A DNA stretch of 64,000 nt from Bradyrhizobium sp. CCBAU 53421 (GTDB lineage: Bacteria > Pseudomonadota > Alphaproteobacteria > Rhizobiales > Xanthobacteraceae). Position numbers and translations under genes: made by a program. Each line of letters opens with the position of its first letter. The stretch's first letter is position 1. Below the pieces are notes generated by a model that did no database searches, was not told the DNA's origin, and saw nothing but the letters and a program-made list of their open reading frames with translations. The stretch is taken from assembly GCF_015291625.1 (NCBI RefSeq), contig NZ_CP030047.1, positions 4,092,001-4,156,000 on the forward strand. Reading direction: 5' to 3'. Positions 36,311 through 44,033 of the stretch are shown piece by piece.

Positions 36311-37474
36311 GTGAAACGCTTCGCTCCCACCGCATTGATGCTCGGCAATATCGTCACCGGCTGCTCGGTGCTGGCGCCGGCCGGCATGCTGGCGGAGTTG
36401 TCGGATGGCCTCGGCGTCACGATCCACACCGCGGGTCTGTTGATCACCTTTGGTGCGATCGTGCTGTGCGTGGGCTCGCCAGTGACGGCGTGGCTGACCA
36501 GCCGGTTCGAACGGCGCGCGCTGCTGACGGCGACGCTGCTGGTGCTGACGCTGACCAATGCCGCATCGGCCTTCGCGCCGGACTACGACAGTCTCCTGAT
36601 CATCCGCCTGGTGATGCTTGCGGTCGGCGTCCTCTACACGCCGCAGGCGGCGGGCACCGCGGCGCTGATCGTGCCGATGGAGAAGCGCGGCAGCACGATC
36701 GCCTACATCTTCCTCGGCTGGTCGCTCGCCGCCGCGATCGGGCTGCCGTTGATCACCTTCATCGCAAGCCGTTACGGTTTTCGCGTGACCTACGGCGCGA
36801 TCGCGCTGACCGGGCTGATGAGCTCTCTGCTGCTGTGGTGGCGGTTGCCCGGCGGTTTGCATGGCATGCCGGTCGACCTGAGGACCTGGGTCGATCTCGG
36901 CCGCAATCCGACCGTCGTCCTGCTGTTGTCGATCACGACGCTGCAGATGTCCGGCCAGTTCGTGGTGTTCACCTTCATGGGGCCGCTGCTCGGCAAATTG
37001 ACCGGCGCTAACGCGGACGCCGTCGGTGTCGTATTCGCGCTCTACGGCATCTTCGGGTTCGTCGGCATTGCGATCGCGACCCGCATCGTGGATTCCTGGG
37101 GCGCCTGGAAGACGTCGGTGCTGTTCACCGCGTTGCTGCTCGCCGGCGTGGCCGGCTGGGCACTGAGCGCCGGCGCCTACGCATTGATGGCCGCCTCGGT
37201 TGCGTTGTGGGGCCTCGGCTTTGCCTCGACCAATTCGATGCAGCAGGTGCGCCTGGTCGGCGCGGCGCCGGCGCTGGCGTCGGCGTCGGTCTCGCTCAAC
37301 ACCTCGGTGCTGTATATCGGCCAAGCCATCGGATCCGCGATCGGCGGATTGCTGTTCGCGCGCGAATGGCTCCACAGCGCGGGCTACGTGGCCACGGCCT
37401 TCGTCGCGGCGGCGCTTGCGGTCGTGGTGATCACGCGGCCGCGACGCACGGCGGGCGCTGCCGCAGCCGAGTGA
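36311..37474 (+). CDS. MFS transporter, sugar-efflux/arabinose-polymer exporter type
   Basis: 387 residues from GTG 36311, with twelve membrane helices. The hallmark loop motifs are weak but the overall pattern (FAPTALMLGNIVTGCSVLAPAGMLAELSDGLGVTIHTAGLLITFGAIVLCVGSPVTAWLTSRFERRALL ... GTAALIVPMEKRGSTIAYIFLGWSLAAAIGLP) is of the DHA1/AraJ-like group of drug or sugar exporters. Substrate unknown. A single gene with 90 bases to the upstream neighbour. Confidence 0.85.
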   Translation: MKRFAPTALMLGNIVTGCSVLAPAGMLAELSDGLGVTIHTAGLLITFGAIVLCVGSPVTAWLTSRFERRALLTATLLVLTLTNAASAFAPDYDSLLIIRLVMLAVGVLYTPQAAGTAALIVPMEKRGSTIAYIFLGWSLAAAIGLPLITFIASRYGFRVTYGAIALTGLMSSLLLWWRLPGGLHGMPVDLRTWVDLGRNPTVVLLLSITTLQMSGQFVVFTFMGPLLGKLTGANADAVGVVFALYGIFGFVGIAIATRIVDSWGAWKTSVLFTALLLAGVAGWALSAGAYALMAASVALWGLGFASTNSMQQVRLVGAAPALASASVSLNTSVLYIGQAIGSAIGGLLFAREWLHSAGYVATAFVAAALAVVVITRPRRTAGAAAAE

Positions 37475-37555
37475 GCCCGTTCGCTTTTGAGGCGCGAAGC
37501 GTGCGCGTGGCCGTGCTCGAGGGCTGGTGCTAGCCGGTGGTCGACGCGCTGTGCG

Positions 37556-37723
37556 TCACCACTTCACGCTCTGGCTCGGCACGATGAACGCCGTCGTGCT
37601 CGGCTTGTTCGAATTGTGGGTGAAGTATCCGTAGGCGGCAACGATCACGACGAGCAAGGCGAGCACGGCCAGCAAATCGATCTGCCGGGGATCGTGCCCG
37701 TTGTGGCTGAGTTTCCAGCGCAT
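37556..37723 (-). CDS. Small single-helix membrane protein
   Basis: 55 residues from ATG 37723, strongly supported by GGGGAGGAAACAACA directly upstream. A hydrophilic N-terminus (RWKLSHNGHDPRQID) is followed by one membrane helix (LLAVLALLVVIVAAYGYF) and a short outside tail. It is not recognised; similar short proteins exist in rhizobia. It stands alone between the MFS gene (convergent) and yidD. Confidence 0.6.
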   Translation of the reverse strand: MRWKLSHNGHDPRQIDLLAVLALLVVIVAAYGYFTHNSNKPSTTAFIVPSQSVKW

Positions 37724-37849
37724 TGTTGTTTCCTCCCCAAGGGGGCGATGAAACAATGCGCCGACGATCGCCACAGTTCCGCCGGAACAGCTATGCGCGT
37801 GGCGTTTGGGAGCGCCGCAGCAATCGATCAGGCATCGGTTGACGCCGCG

Positions 37850-38203
37850 TCAACCTTCGTTGACGCCGCGCCAGCGGCCGTAGCGCCAGGGCAGGTACCA
37901 ATGCGCCCCAAGCGGCTTCGTCTGCGGGACGTTGTCGATGCCCGAGGTTCCCCAGGGCTGGCAGCGCAGCAATCTTGCCAGCGTCATCCATCCGCCGGCC
38001 CAGAGTCCGAAGCGCTCGATTGCCTCATCGCCATAGACCGAGCAGGTCGGCAGATGCCGGCAGTTGTAGCCAACCAGCGGCGACAGCGTGTGCCGGTAGA
38101 TCCAGATCAAGGCGCGGCCGAAATTGCGCGGCATGCGGCGCATGGTGGTGGCACAGTCCGTGCATCGCGGATGGCGTGTCGTCGAATGATCGGTTGGGGA
38201 CAT
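37850..38203 (-). CDS. yidD: Membrane protein insertion efficiency factor YidD
   Basis: 117 residues from ATG 38203. The UPF0161 signature is clear: ALIWIYRHTLSPLVGYNCRHLPTCSVYGDEAIERFGLWAGGWMTLARLLRCQPWG. YidD assists YidC in inserting proteins into the inner membrane. It is not beside rnpA/yidC here, which is usual in Rhizobiales; its neighbours here are metabolic genes (folE, hisI nearby). An N-terminal extension of about 25 residues carries two cysteines (CTDC). Confidence 0.93.
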   Translation of the reverse strand: MSPTDHSTTRHPRCTDCATTMRRMPRNFGRALIWIYRHTLSPLVGYNCRHLPTCSVYGDEAIERFGLWAGGWMTLARLLRCQPWGTSGIDNVPQTKPLGAHWYLPWRYGRWRGVNEG

Positions 38204-38443
38204 ACGCAAGTATGTACGTAATCTTGCGGGGGTTCCAAGCCAAGGAACTGTTCAATTGCAGATATTTACGCCACAGTTCACCATTATCGCACAGCGCTGG
38301 TCGCGGTGCAGCAAGGGTCCTATGGACGGTCCAGGTCAGCAACGCTACCGTTCCCATAACGCGCCGATGACAGATTCGTGGCGCATTGACATGGGGCCAT
38401 TGCCACCGCTCGCATCACCAAGGGCTTGGGGGAAGGAACCAAA

Positions 38444-39361
38444 TTGAGGCTCGTCAGGTCGATCTCGTTGCGCAGTTGGGTGCTTACCGGCGCCGTTGCC
38501 CTTTGCTTTGCGGTCTCCGGCACCGCCACATGGGCGGGGAACTCCGCGCAGACCAGCTCGACGCTCGAAGAGCGCAAGCTGCCGATGAAGTTCAGCTGGA
38601 TCGCCTGCCAGCCGAATTGCCGCGGCTGGGTGTCGGCGGTCGGCATCATCACCGCCGATAGCCCCAAGGAATTCGACGAGTTCGCGCGCAGCCGCCAGCT
38701 CAACGGCGCCACCATCGTGCTCGACTCCAGCGGCGGCTCGGTCAACGACGCGATCGCACTCGGCCGCCGCTTCCGCGGTCTCGGCGCGCTGACCACGGTC
38801 GGCACCAGCGTCGTCAATCAGGCCGCGCAGGGCGATCGCGCCAGCGTGCTGCCGGATGCTTATTGCGAGTCGATGTGCGTGTTCCTGTTGTTGTCGGGCA
38901 AGACGCGCTACGTGCCACCGGCCGCGCATATCCGGGTGCATCAGATCTGGATGGGCGACCGCGCCGATGACGCCAAGGCCGCCAGCTACACCGCGCAGGA
39001 CCTGATGATCGTCGAGCGCGATATCGGCCGTCTTGCCAAATACACGTTCGACATGGGTGGCGGGGGTGAGCTCTTGTCGCTCGCACTCAGCGTGCCGCCG
39101 TGGGAAGACCTGCACGAATTGTCGCCGGCCGAACTGCGCCTGACCAATCTCGTCACCACGGACGCGGTCGCGGACGTGCTGCCGCGGCAGGACAACGCAA
39201 TCCCGGTTGCCGAGGCGAAGCCGAAGAACGGCGATCGCTTCGCGAGCAGCGCGATGGAAGGCGAAGCACTGCCGCAGGCTGCGAGGGCGACCAAGACCGC
39301 CGAGGCCGTGGTGCCGACCGGTGGCACCGCAGCGCCGGCGCCGGTCCAGCCGTCGCAGTAA
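38444..39361 (+). CDS. Secreted ClpP/crotonase-fold protein B
   Basis: 305 residues from TTG 38444, chosen because GGAAGGAACC sits at the ideal distance and the result is a good signal peptide (SWVLTGAVALCFAVSGTATWAG). The core has CQPNCRGWVSAVGIITADSP, then VLDSSGGSVNDAIALGRRFR and PDAYCESMCVFLLLSGKTRYVPPAAHIRVHQIW, the same plan as the protein at 34942-36219 (paired cysteines, SxGGxV, CxSxC-type helix) but shorter. Probably periplasmic; possible inactive or atypical ClpP-like peptidase. Convergent with the IscU-like gene. Confidence 0.68.
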   Translation: MRLVRSISLRSWVLTGAVALCFAVSGTATWAGNSAQTSSTLEERKLPMKFSWIACQPNCRGWVSAVGIITADSPKEFDEFARSRQLNGATIVLDSSGGSVNDAIALGRRFRGLGALTTVGTSVVNQAAQGDRASVLPDAYCESMCVFLLLSGKTRYVPPAAHIRVHQIWMGDRADDAKAASYTAQDLMIVERDIGRLAKYTFDMGGGGELLSLALSVPPWEDLHELSPAELRLTNLVTTDAVADVLPRQDNAIPVAEAKPKNGDRFASSAMEGEALPQAARATKTAEAVVPTGGTAAPAPVQPSQ

Positions 39362-39378
39362 GGTCTAGGCCGTCGGGC

Positions 39379-39825
39379 TTACGCCGGCTGTTTTGCCTTG
39401 GCCTCGATCTGACCGATCGCGTCGACCACGGCATCGAAGGTCAGCAGCGTCGAGGCATGGCGGGCCTTGTAGTCGCGCACCGGCTCGAGCAGCGCGATGT
39501 CGGCCCATTTGCCGCCCTGCGGGGGCTGGCCATTTTCCTTCAGCATCTTGCGGACGGTCTCGCGCAATTCGCGCAGCTCGTCCGCGGTCGACCCCACCAC
39601 ATGGCTCGCCATGATCGAGGAGGAGGCCTGGCCGAGCGCGCAGGCCTTCACGTCATGGGCGAAGTCCGTCACCACAGGGCCGTCCATCTTGAGGTCGACC
39701 TTGACGGTCGAGCCGCACAATTTGGAGTGGGCGGTGGCACTGGCGTCCGGCTCGGCCAGCCGTCCGAGGCGCGGAATATTGCCGGCCAACTCGATGATCC
39801 GCTTGTTGTAAATGTCGTTCAGCAT
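39379..39825 (-). CDS. IscU/NifU-like iron-sulfur scaffold protein lacking the third cysteine
   Basis: 148 residues. The family pattern is present: [23 protein letters not shown], Cys37 in KLCGSTV, Cys62 in [20 protein letters not shown]. The third ligand cysteine of IscU/SufU is replaced: the site reads RHASTLLTF (Ala124). This variant is the one found in Rhizobiales next to folE, as here. It may be a cluster carrier or a protein with a different job. Convergent with the ClpP-like gene and divergent from folE. Confidence 0.82.
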   Translation of the reverse strand: MLNDIYNKRIIELAGNIPRLGRLAEPDASATAHSKLCGSTVKVDLKMDGPVVTDFAHDVKACALGQASSSIMASHVVGSTADELRELRETVRKMLKENGQPPQGGKWADIALLEPVRDYKARHASTLLTFDAVVDAIGQIEAKAKQPA

Positions 39826-40064
39826 GGGGACAGATGCCTGGTTCCGGCCGTGCCGGGCGCTCTTGGCGGCTGGGTTTCACCGTCCTATATATGAACGGCA
39901 GCGCCGGAAACATAGCCCGGCCATGCGGCCAGCGCGGCCCACATCCGTCGCGGTGGTGCTACAATTATGGGACTCAGGCGTCCGGCGGTTCGACGATCCG
40001 CCCCGTCTGCCCGGTGACACATCCGGCCCGAAGGCTAATGCCAGGCCGGTCGAACGGAGAAGAC

Positions 40065-40742
40065 ATGGACGCCTTGATCAAACCGATTCGCCCCAACAAG
40101 CCCGACGCCAAGTCCAGCGAGCTCGACCCCGCAGAATTCCTGGCGGCGGCCGTCCGTGCCGACCAGCCGCGCCCGTCGCGGGCCGAGGCCGAGGACGCCG
40201 TGAAGACGCTGCTCGCCTATATCGGCGAGAACACCGGCCGCGAAGGTCTGCTCGACACGCCGCGCCGCGTCGTCGAGGCCTATGACGAGCTCTATCAGGG
40301 CTATCATCAGTGCCCCGCCGAAGTGCTCAACCGCACCTTCGGCGAGACCGCCGGCTACGACGATTTCGTGCTGGTCCGCGACATCGAATTCACCTCGCAG
40401 TGCGAGCATCACATGATGCCGTTCTACGGCAAGGCGCATATCGCCTACACGCCGGTGGAGCGCGTCGTGGGCCTCTCCAAGCTGGCGCGGCTGACCGACA
40501 TCTTCGCCCGTCGCCTGCAGACCCAGGAGCATCTCACCGCGCAGGTCGCAGCCGCGATCGACGAGGTGCTGAAGCCGCGCGGCGTTGCCGTGCTGATCGA
40601 GGCGGAGCATACCTGCATGTCGGTGCGTGGCGTCGCCAAGCATGGTGCATCGACCTTCACCAGCCGCTTCACCGGCATGTTCCGCGACAATCCGGCGGAG
40701 CAGCAGCGTTTCCTTTCCCTGGTGCGAGGACCGAACCGGTAA
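40065..40742 (+). CDS. folE: GTP cyclohydrolase I
   Basis: 225 residues from ATG 40065 behind GGAGAAGAC; upstream frame discarded. It converts GTP to dihydroneopterin triphosphate, the first step of folate synthesis. The zinc and catalytic motifs are complete: [19 protein letters not shown], and [27 protein letters not shown] disordered N-terminal stretch of about 50 residues is normal in this group. hisI starts 28 bases downstream. Confidence 0.97.
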   Translation: MDALIKPIRPNKPDAKSSELDPAEFLAAAVRADQPRPSRAEAEDAVKTLLAYIGENTGREGLLDTPRRVVEAYDELYQGYHQCPAEVLNRTFGETAGYDDFVLVRDIEFTSQCEHHMMPFYGKAHIAYTPVERVVGLSKLARLTDIFARRLQTQEHLTAQVAAAIDEVLKPRGVAVLIEAEHTCMSVRGVAKHGASTFTSRFTGMFRDNPAEQQRFLSLVRGPNR

Positions 40743-40770
40743 CCTCGCATTTTCCCAAGCGAGGTTTGCC

Positions 40771-41199
40771 GTGTCCGCATCGACCCACGATCATGACCGC
40801 GAAGAGGGGCTGGCCTTCCAGCCCAAATTCGACGCGACAGGTCTTGTGACCTGCGTCGCGACCGATGCCGCGACCGGCGACGTGCTGATGGTCGCGCACA
40901 TGAACGACGAAGCCCTGCGCAAGACGATCGCGACCGGCGAAGGCTGGTATTTCAGCCGCTCGCGCAACGCGCTATGGCGCAAGGGCGAGAGCTCGGGCCA
41001 GACCCAGCGCGTGATCGAGATCCGGATGGATTGCGATCAGGATGCGGTGTGGATCAAGGTCGAGCAGATCGGCGCGGCCTGCCACACCGGGCGGCGCTCC
41101 TGTTTCTATCGCGCCGTGAAGGACGAGGGCGGCAATGTCGGCCTGTCATTCGTCGACGCCGAGCGGCTATTCGATCCGGCACACGTCTATCGCAAATAG
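40771..41199 (+). CDS. hisI: Phosphoribosyl-AMP cyclohydrolase
   Basis: 142 residues from GTG 40771. It opens the adenine ring of phosphoribosyl-AMP in histidine synthesis. Diagnostic motifs: [39 protein letters not shown], the DCDQDAV metal site, and [12 protein letters not shown] zinc cysteines. Single-function type without the HisE domain. Placed 28 bases after folE, probably cotranscribed. Confidence 0.97.
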   Translation: MSASTHDHDREEGLAFQPKFDATGLVTCVATDAATGDVLMVAHMNDEALRKTIATGEGWYFSRSRNALWRKGESSGQTQRVIEIRMDCDQDAVWIKVEQIGAACHTGRRSCFYRAVKDEGGNVGLSFVDAERLFDPAHVYRK

Positions 41200-41203
41200 A
41201 GCG

Positions 41204-41217
41204 TTGATCTAAATCAA
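41204..41217. promoter_or_regulatory. Perfect FixK/FNR box before the ba3 oxidase operon
   Basis: TTGATCTAAATCAA: exact TTGAT-N4-ATCAA. It ends 88 bases before the GTG of the first cytochrome gene (41306), leaving room for a start site about 40 bases downstream of the box and a leader. In Bradyrhizobium FixK2 activates microaerobic respiratory genes through such boxes. Confidence 0.85.
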
Positions 41218-41305
41218 ATGCGATGCGTCGAAGTGGTGCACTTCGTTGCCTCCTGTCCGGCCGTGTGCAAGTAATTGCACATCGTCGTCGCGCTGGGGGT
41301 GAGTT

Positions 41306-42016
41306 GTGGCGCATCGTCTGATACCGCTTGTTGGGTTTCTTGCCTGGGTTGTATTGCCGATCGGGGCGGCGCAATCGCAAACGGTGGAGCGTGCGCCCGA
41401 TACGATGGCCGCGCGCGTGCTTGCCTGCGCGCCGTGTCACGGCGCCGAAGGCGAGGGCACCAGCGACGCCTATTTCCCGCGCCTTGCCGGCAAGCCGGCC
41501 GGCTACCTTTATAACCAGCTGATCGCGTTCAGGGACGGGCGGCGGAAATATCCGCCGATGAACTATCTGCTGGAATTCCAGACCGACGATTACCTGAAGA
41601 AGATCGCCGAGTATTTCGCGTCGCTCCGGCCCGCATTTCCGCCGCCGGTCCCGCCGGTCGACAGCAAGGAGATATTGGCGCGCGGCGAAGAGATCGTGAA
41701 GAACGGCGATCCGCAGCACGGCATTCCGCCGTGTTCGGCCTGTCATGGTCCGGCATTGGGCGGCATGGAGCCCGGCATTCCCGGCCTGCTCGGCCTGCGC
41801 GCGGCCTATATCAGCGGCCAGCTCGGCGGCTGGCGCTACGGCACGCGGACCGCGCTTGCGCCCGATTGCATGCAGATCGTCGCGAGCCTGCTGACGGAAG
41901 ATGATGTGAAGGCTGTGGCGGCCTACTTGTCGTCGCGTCCGGCGCCGGCGGATCCGTCGTTCGCGCCGCGAGGCAGCCTGCCGATGCCGCTCGAATGCGG
42001 CAGCGAACCGCACTGA
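41306..42016 (+). CDS. Diheme cytochrome c (cytochrome c4-like)
   Basis: 236 residues from GTG 41306. A signal peptide (LVGFLAWVVLPIGAAQSQ) precedes two cytochrome c domains with CAPCH and CSACH heme sites and distal methionines (PPMNYLLEF and similar). The repeats GEGTSDAYFPRLAGKPAGYLYNQLIAFRDGRR and PGIPGLLGLRAAYISGQLGGWRYGTR are cytochrome c4 features. It is periplasmic and probably delivers electrons to the ba3 oxidase encoded downstream. First gene after the FixK box. Confidence 0.92.
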   Translation: MAHRLIPLVGFLAWVVLPIGAAQSQTVERAPDTMAARVLACAPCHGAEGEGTSDAYFPRLAGKPAGYLYNQLIAFRDGRRKYPPMNYLLEFQTDDYLKKIAEYFASLRPAFPPPVPPVDSKEILARGEEIVKNGDPQHGIPPCSACHGPALGGMEPGIPGLLGLRAAYISGQLGGWRYGTRTALAPDCMQIVASLLTEDDVKAVAAYLSSRPAPADPSFAPRGSLPMPLECGSEPH

Positions 42017-42029
42017 AGGGATCGTGCCG

Positions 42030-43280
42030 ATGTCGCGAACCTCCACAGGAGTGCTTGTCGGATTGATGCTCGCATGCGCCCCCGTCGCCGCACTGGCGCA
42101 GCAGAAGGCGGCCGATCCGACCGTCATCGCCAAGGGCGAGTATCTCGCACGCGCCGGCGACTGCATCGCCTGCCACACCGCGCGCGAAGGCAAGACCTTC
42201 GCCGGCGGCCTTCCGATGAAGACGCCGTTCGGCACGCTCTACACGTCGAACATCACGCCCGATCCGCAGACCGGGATCGGGACGTGGACGTCGGATCAAT
42301 TCTACCAGATGATGCACAATGGCCGCTTCCCCGACGGCGGTCTGGTCTATCCGGCGATGCCGTTCGCCTCCTACACCCAGGTGACGCGCGAGGACAGCGA
42401 CGCGATCTACGCCTATTTGCGCACCGTGCCGCCGGTCAAGCAGCTCGACAAGCCGCACGACCTGACCTTCCCGTTCAACAACCGCTCGCTGATCCTCGGC
42501 TGGCGGACGCTGTTCTTCAGGGAAGGCGAGTTCAAGCCTGATCCAACGAAGTCGGCAGAGTGGAATAGAGGCAACTATCTGGTCGAGGGGCTGGGTCATT
42601 GCGGGATGTGTCACACCCCGATCAATGCGCTCGGTGGCAGCAAGCAGTCGCAGGCCTTCGAGGGCGGCCTGATCCCGATGCAGAACTGGTACGCGCCGTC
42701 GCTGACCTCCAACAAGGAGACGGGGCTCGGCGACTGGACGATCGAGGAGATCGTCGACTATCTGCGCAAGGGCGTGTCCGCCAAGGGCGCCGTGTACGGA
42801 CCGATGGCCGAGGTCGTCTACAACAGCCTGCAATATCTCAACGATGATGATGTGCGCGCGATGGCGGTCTACCTGAAGGGCCTTGCGCAGGGCGGTCCGC
42901 CAGAAAAAGCGTCGACTTCGCTGCCGTCGGCCGAGAGCAGTCTGCTGCTATCCCTTGGCAAGTCGATCTATGATCGGGACTGCGCGAGCTGCCATGGCGC
43001 GACCGGGCAGGGCATGCCGCCGGACTATCCGCCGCTCGCCGGCAACCAGTCGATCCAGATGGTCTCCGCAGTGAACCCGATCCGGATGGTGCTCAATGGC
43101 GGCTATCCGCCGGGCACGTCAGGCAATCCGATGCCCCACGGCATGCCGCCATTCGCGCAGAAGCTGTCGGACGACGAGGTCGCGGCTGTCGTGACCTACA
43201 TTCGAACGGCCTGGGGCAATCGCGGCGAGCCGGTGTCGGCGCGCCAGGCCAACGAATTGCGTGCAGCAACGCTGAACTAG
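42030..43280 (+). CDS. Triheme cytochrome c, dehydrogenase cytochrome-subunit type
   Basis: 416 residues from ATG 42030 (AGGGA eight bases before; the GTG six bases earlier is too close). Signal peptide, then three CxxCH sites: CIACH, CGMCH, CASCH. The sequence GEYLARAGDCIACHTAREGKTFAGGLPMKTPFGTLYTSNITPD is the signature of membrane-bound alcohol/gluconate dehydrogenase cytochrome subunits. No dehydrogenase gene is adjacent, so here it may connect a distant periplasmic dehydrogenase to the oxidase. Starts 13 bases after the diheme gene. Confidence 0.92.
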   Translation: MSRTSTGVLVGLMLACAPVAALAQQKAADPTVIAKGEYLARAGDCIACHTAREGKTFAGGLPMKTPFGTLYTSNITPDPQTGIGTWTSDQFYQMMHNGRFPDGGLVYPAMPFASYTQVTREDSDAIYAYLRTVPPVKQLDKPHDLTFPFNNRSLILGWRTLFFREGEFKPDPTKSAEWNRGNYLVEGLGHCGMCHTPINALGGSKQSQAFEGGLIPMQNWYAPSLTSNKETGLGDWTIEEIVDYLRKGVSAKGAVYGPMAEVVYNSLQYLNDDDVRAMAVYLKGLAQGGPPEKASTSLPSAESSLLLSLGKSIYDRDCASCHGATGQGMPPDYPPLAGNQSIQMVSAVNPIRMVLNGGYPPGTSGNPMPHGMPPFAQKLSDDEVAAVVTYIRTAWGNRGEPVSARQANELRAATLN

Positions 43281-43290
43281 GAACGCGGTC

Positions 43291-43470
43291 ATGATCAATT
43301 CATCTTCGCCGCAACCGAACACATCGGGCTCGGAAGACGAGGCCGTCGAGACAATTGTGCGCGCTGGCCCGAGCGGTGCCGTCGCGATCGCAGGCGTTGC
43401 GACGGCCATCGTGGTCGGCTTGTGGTTTGCGTTCTATCTGCTCGTCTTCCTGCCGCGGAGCGCTCCCTGA
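43291..43470 (+). CDS. Tiny single-helix oxidase-operon protein (subunit IIa-like)
   Basis: 59 residues, ATG 43291 to TGA 43468-43470; its stop shares a base with the next start (TGATG). A Ser/Asn/Glu-rich N-terminus is followed by one membrane helix of about 25 residues (VAIAGVATAIVVGLWFAFYL) and the end LVFLPRSAP. Size, topology and the place directly before subunit II match the small subunit IIa (CbaD) of ba3 oxidases, although sequence identity cannot be judged by eye. Translationally coupled to subunit II. Confidence 0.7.
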   Translation: MINSSSPQPNTSGSEDEAVETIVRAGPSGAVAIAGVATAIVVGLWFAFYLLVFLPRSAP

Positions 43471-44033
43471 TGGCGACCGAGACGGACCATAGCCTCGGCG
43501 AAGCGGTTGCCGCACGGATCGAGCGGCGCTGGGCGACGCTGTCGATCGTCATTGTCGGCCTGCTGGTCGGCATGGCGGCCTATATCGGCATCCATCAGGC
43601 GACGATGCCGCAGGGCCGGGTCGAAACCGCCGATCCCAAGACGTTGCATCTGTCCGGCGAATTCGTCGAGAGCAATCTCGGCAGCGAAATGGCGGCCGAC
43701 GGCTCGGTCACCGTGCGCGCCATCGGCCAGCAATATTCCTTCACGCCGCAATGCGTCGTGGTGCCGGCGGAGACGCCGATCACCTTCCGCGCCACCAGCG
43801 CGGATGTGGTCCACGGCTTCCTGATCGAGGGCACCAACATCAACACGATGTTGGTGCCGGGTTATGTCACGGACCTGCCGGTGCGCTTCAAGACGCCGGG
43901 CGATCATGTGATGCCGTGCCAGGAATTCTGCGGCATCGGCCACCAGGGCATGTGGGGCAAGGTCAAGGTGATCGACAAGGCCGCGTTCCGGGACATGGCG
44001 GCAGCAAAGCGGAGGCTGACCTGTGTTGACTAA
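43470..44033 (+). CDS. cbaB: ba3-type cytochrome c oxidase subunit II
   Basis: 187 residues. One N-terminal membrane helix (LSIVIVGLLVGMAAYIGI), then a cupredoxin domain with a complete CuA site: His115, Cys150, Cys154, His158, Met161 (CQEFCGIGHQGM). The short length and single helix are those of B-family oxidases. The start at 43470 overlaps the stop of the tiny upstream gene, and its end overlaps the start of subunit I. Confidence 0.93.
   Translation: MATETDHSLGEAVAARIERRWATLSIVIVGLLVGMAAYIGIHQATMPQGRVETADPKTLHLSGEFVESNLGSEMAADGSVTVRAIGQQYSFTPQCVVVPAETPITFRATSADVVHGFLIEGTNINTMLVPGYVTDLPVRFKTPGDHVMPCQEFCGIGHQGMWGKVKVIDKAAFRDMAAAKRRLTCVD

Noticed and set aside
37771..37810. EcfG general-stress promoter (GGAAC-N16/17-CGTT) near the small membrane protein gene
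   Set aside because: On the plus strand the spacer is only 14 bases, and on the minus strand the -10 reads CATT, so neither side fits.
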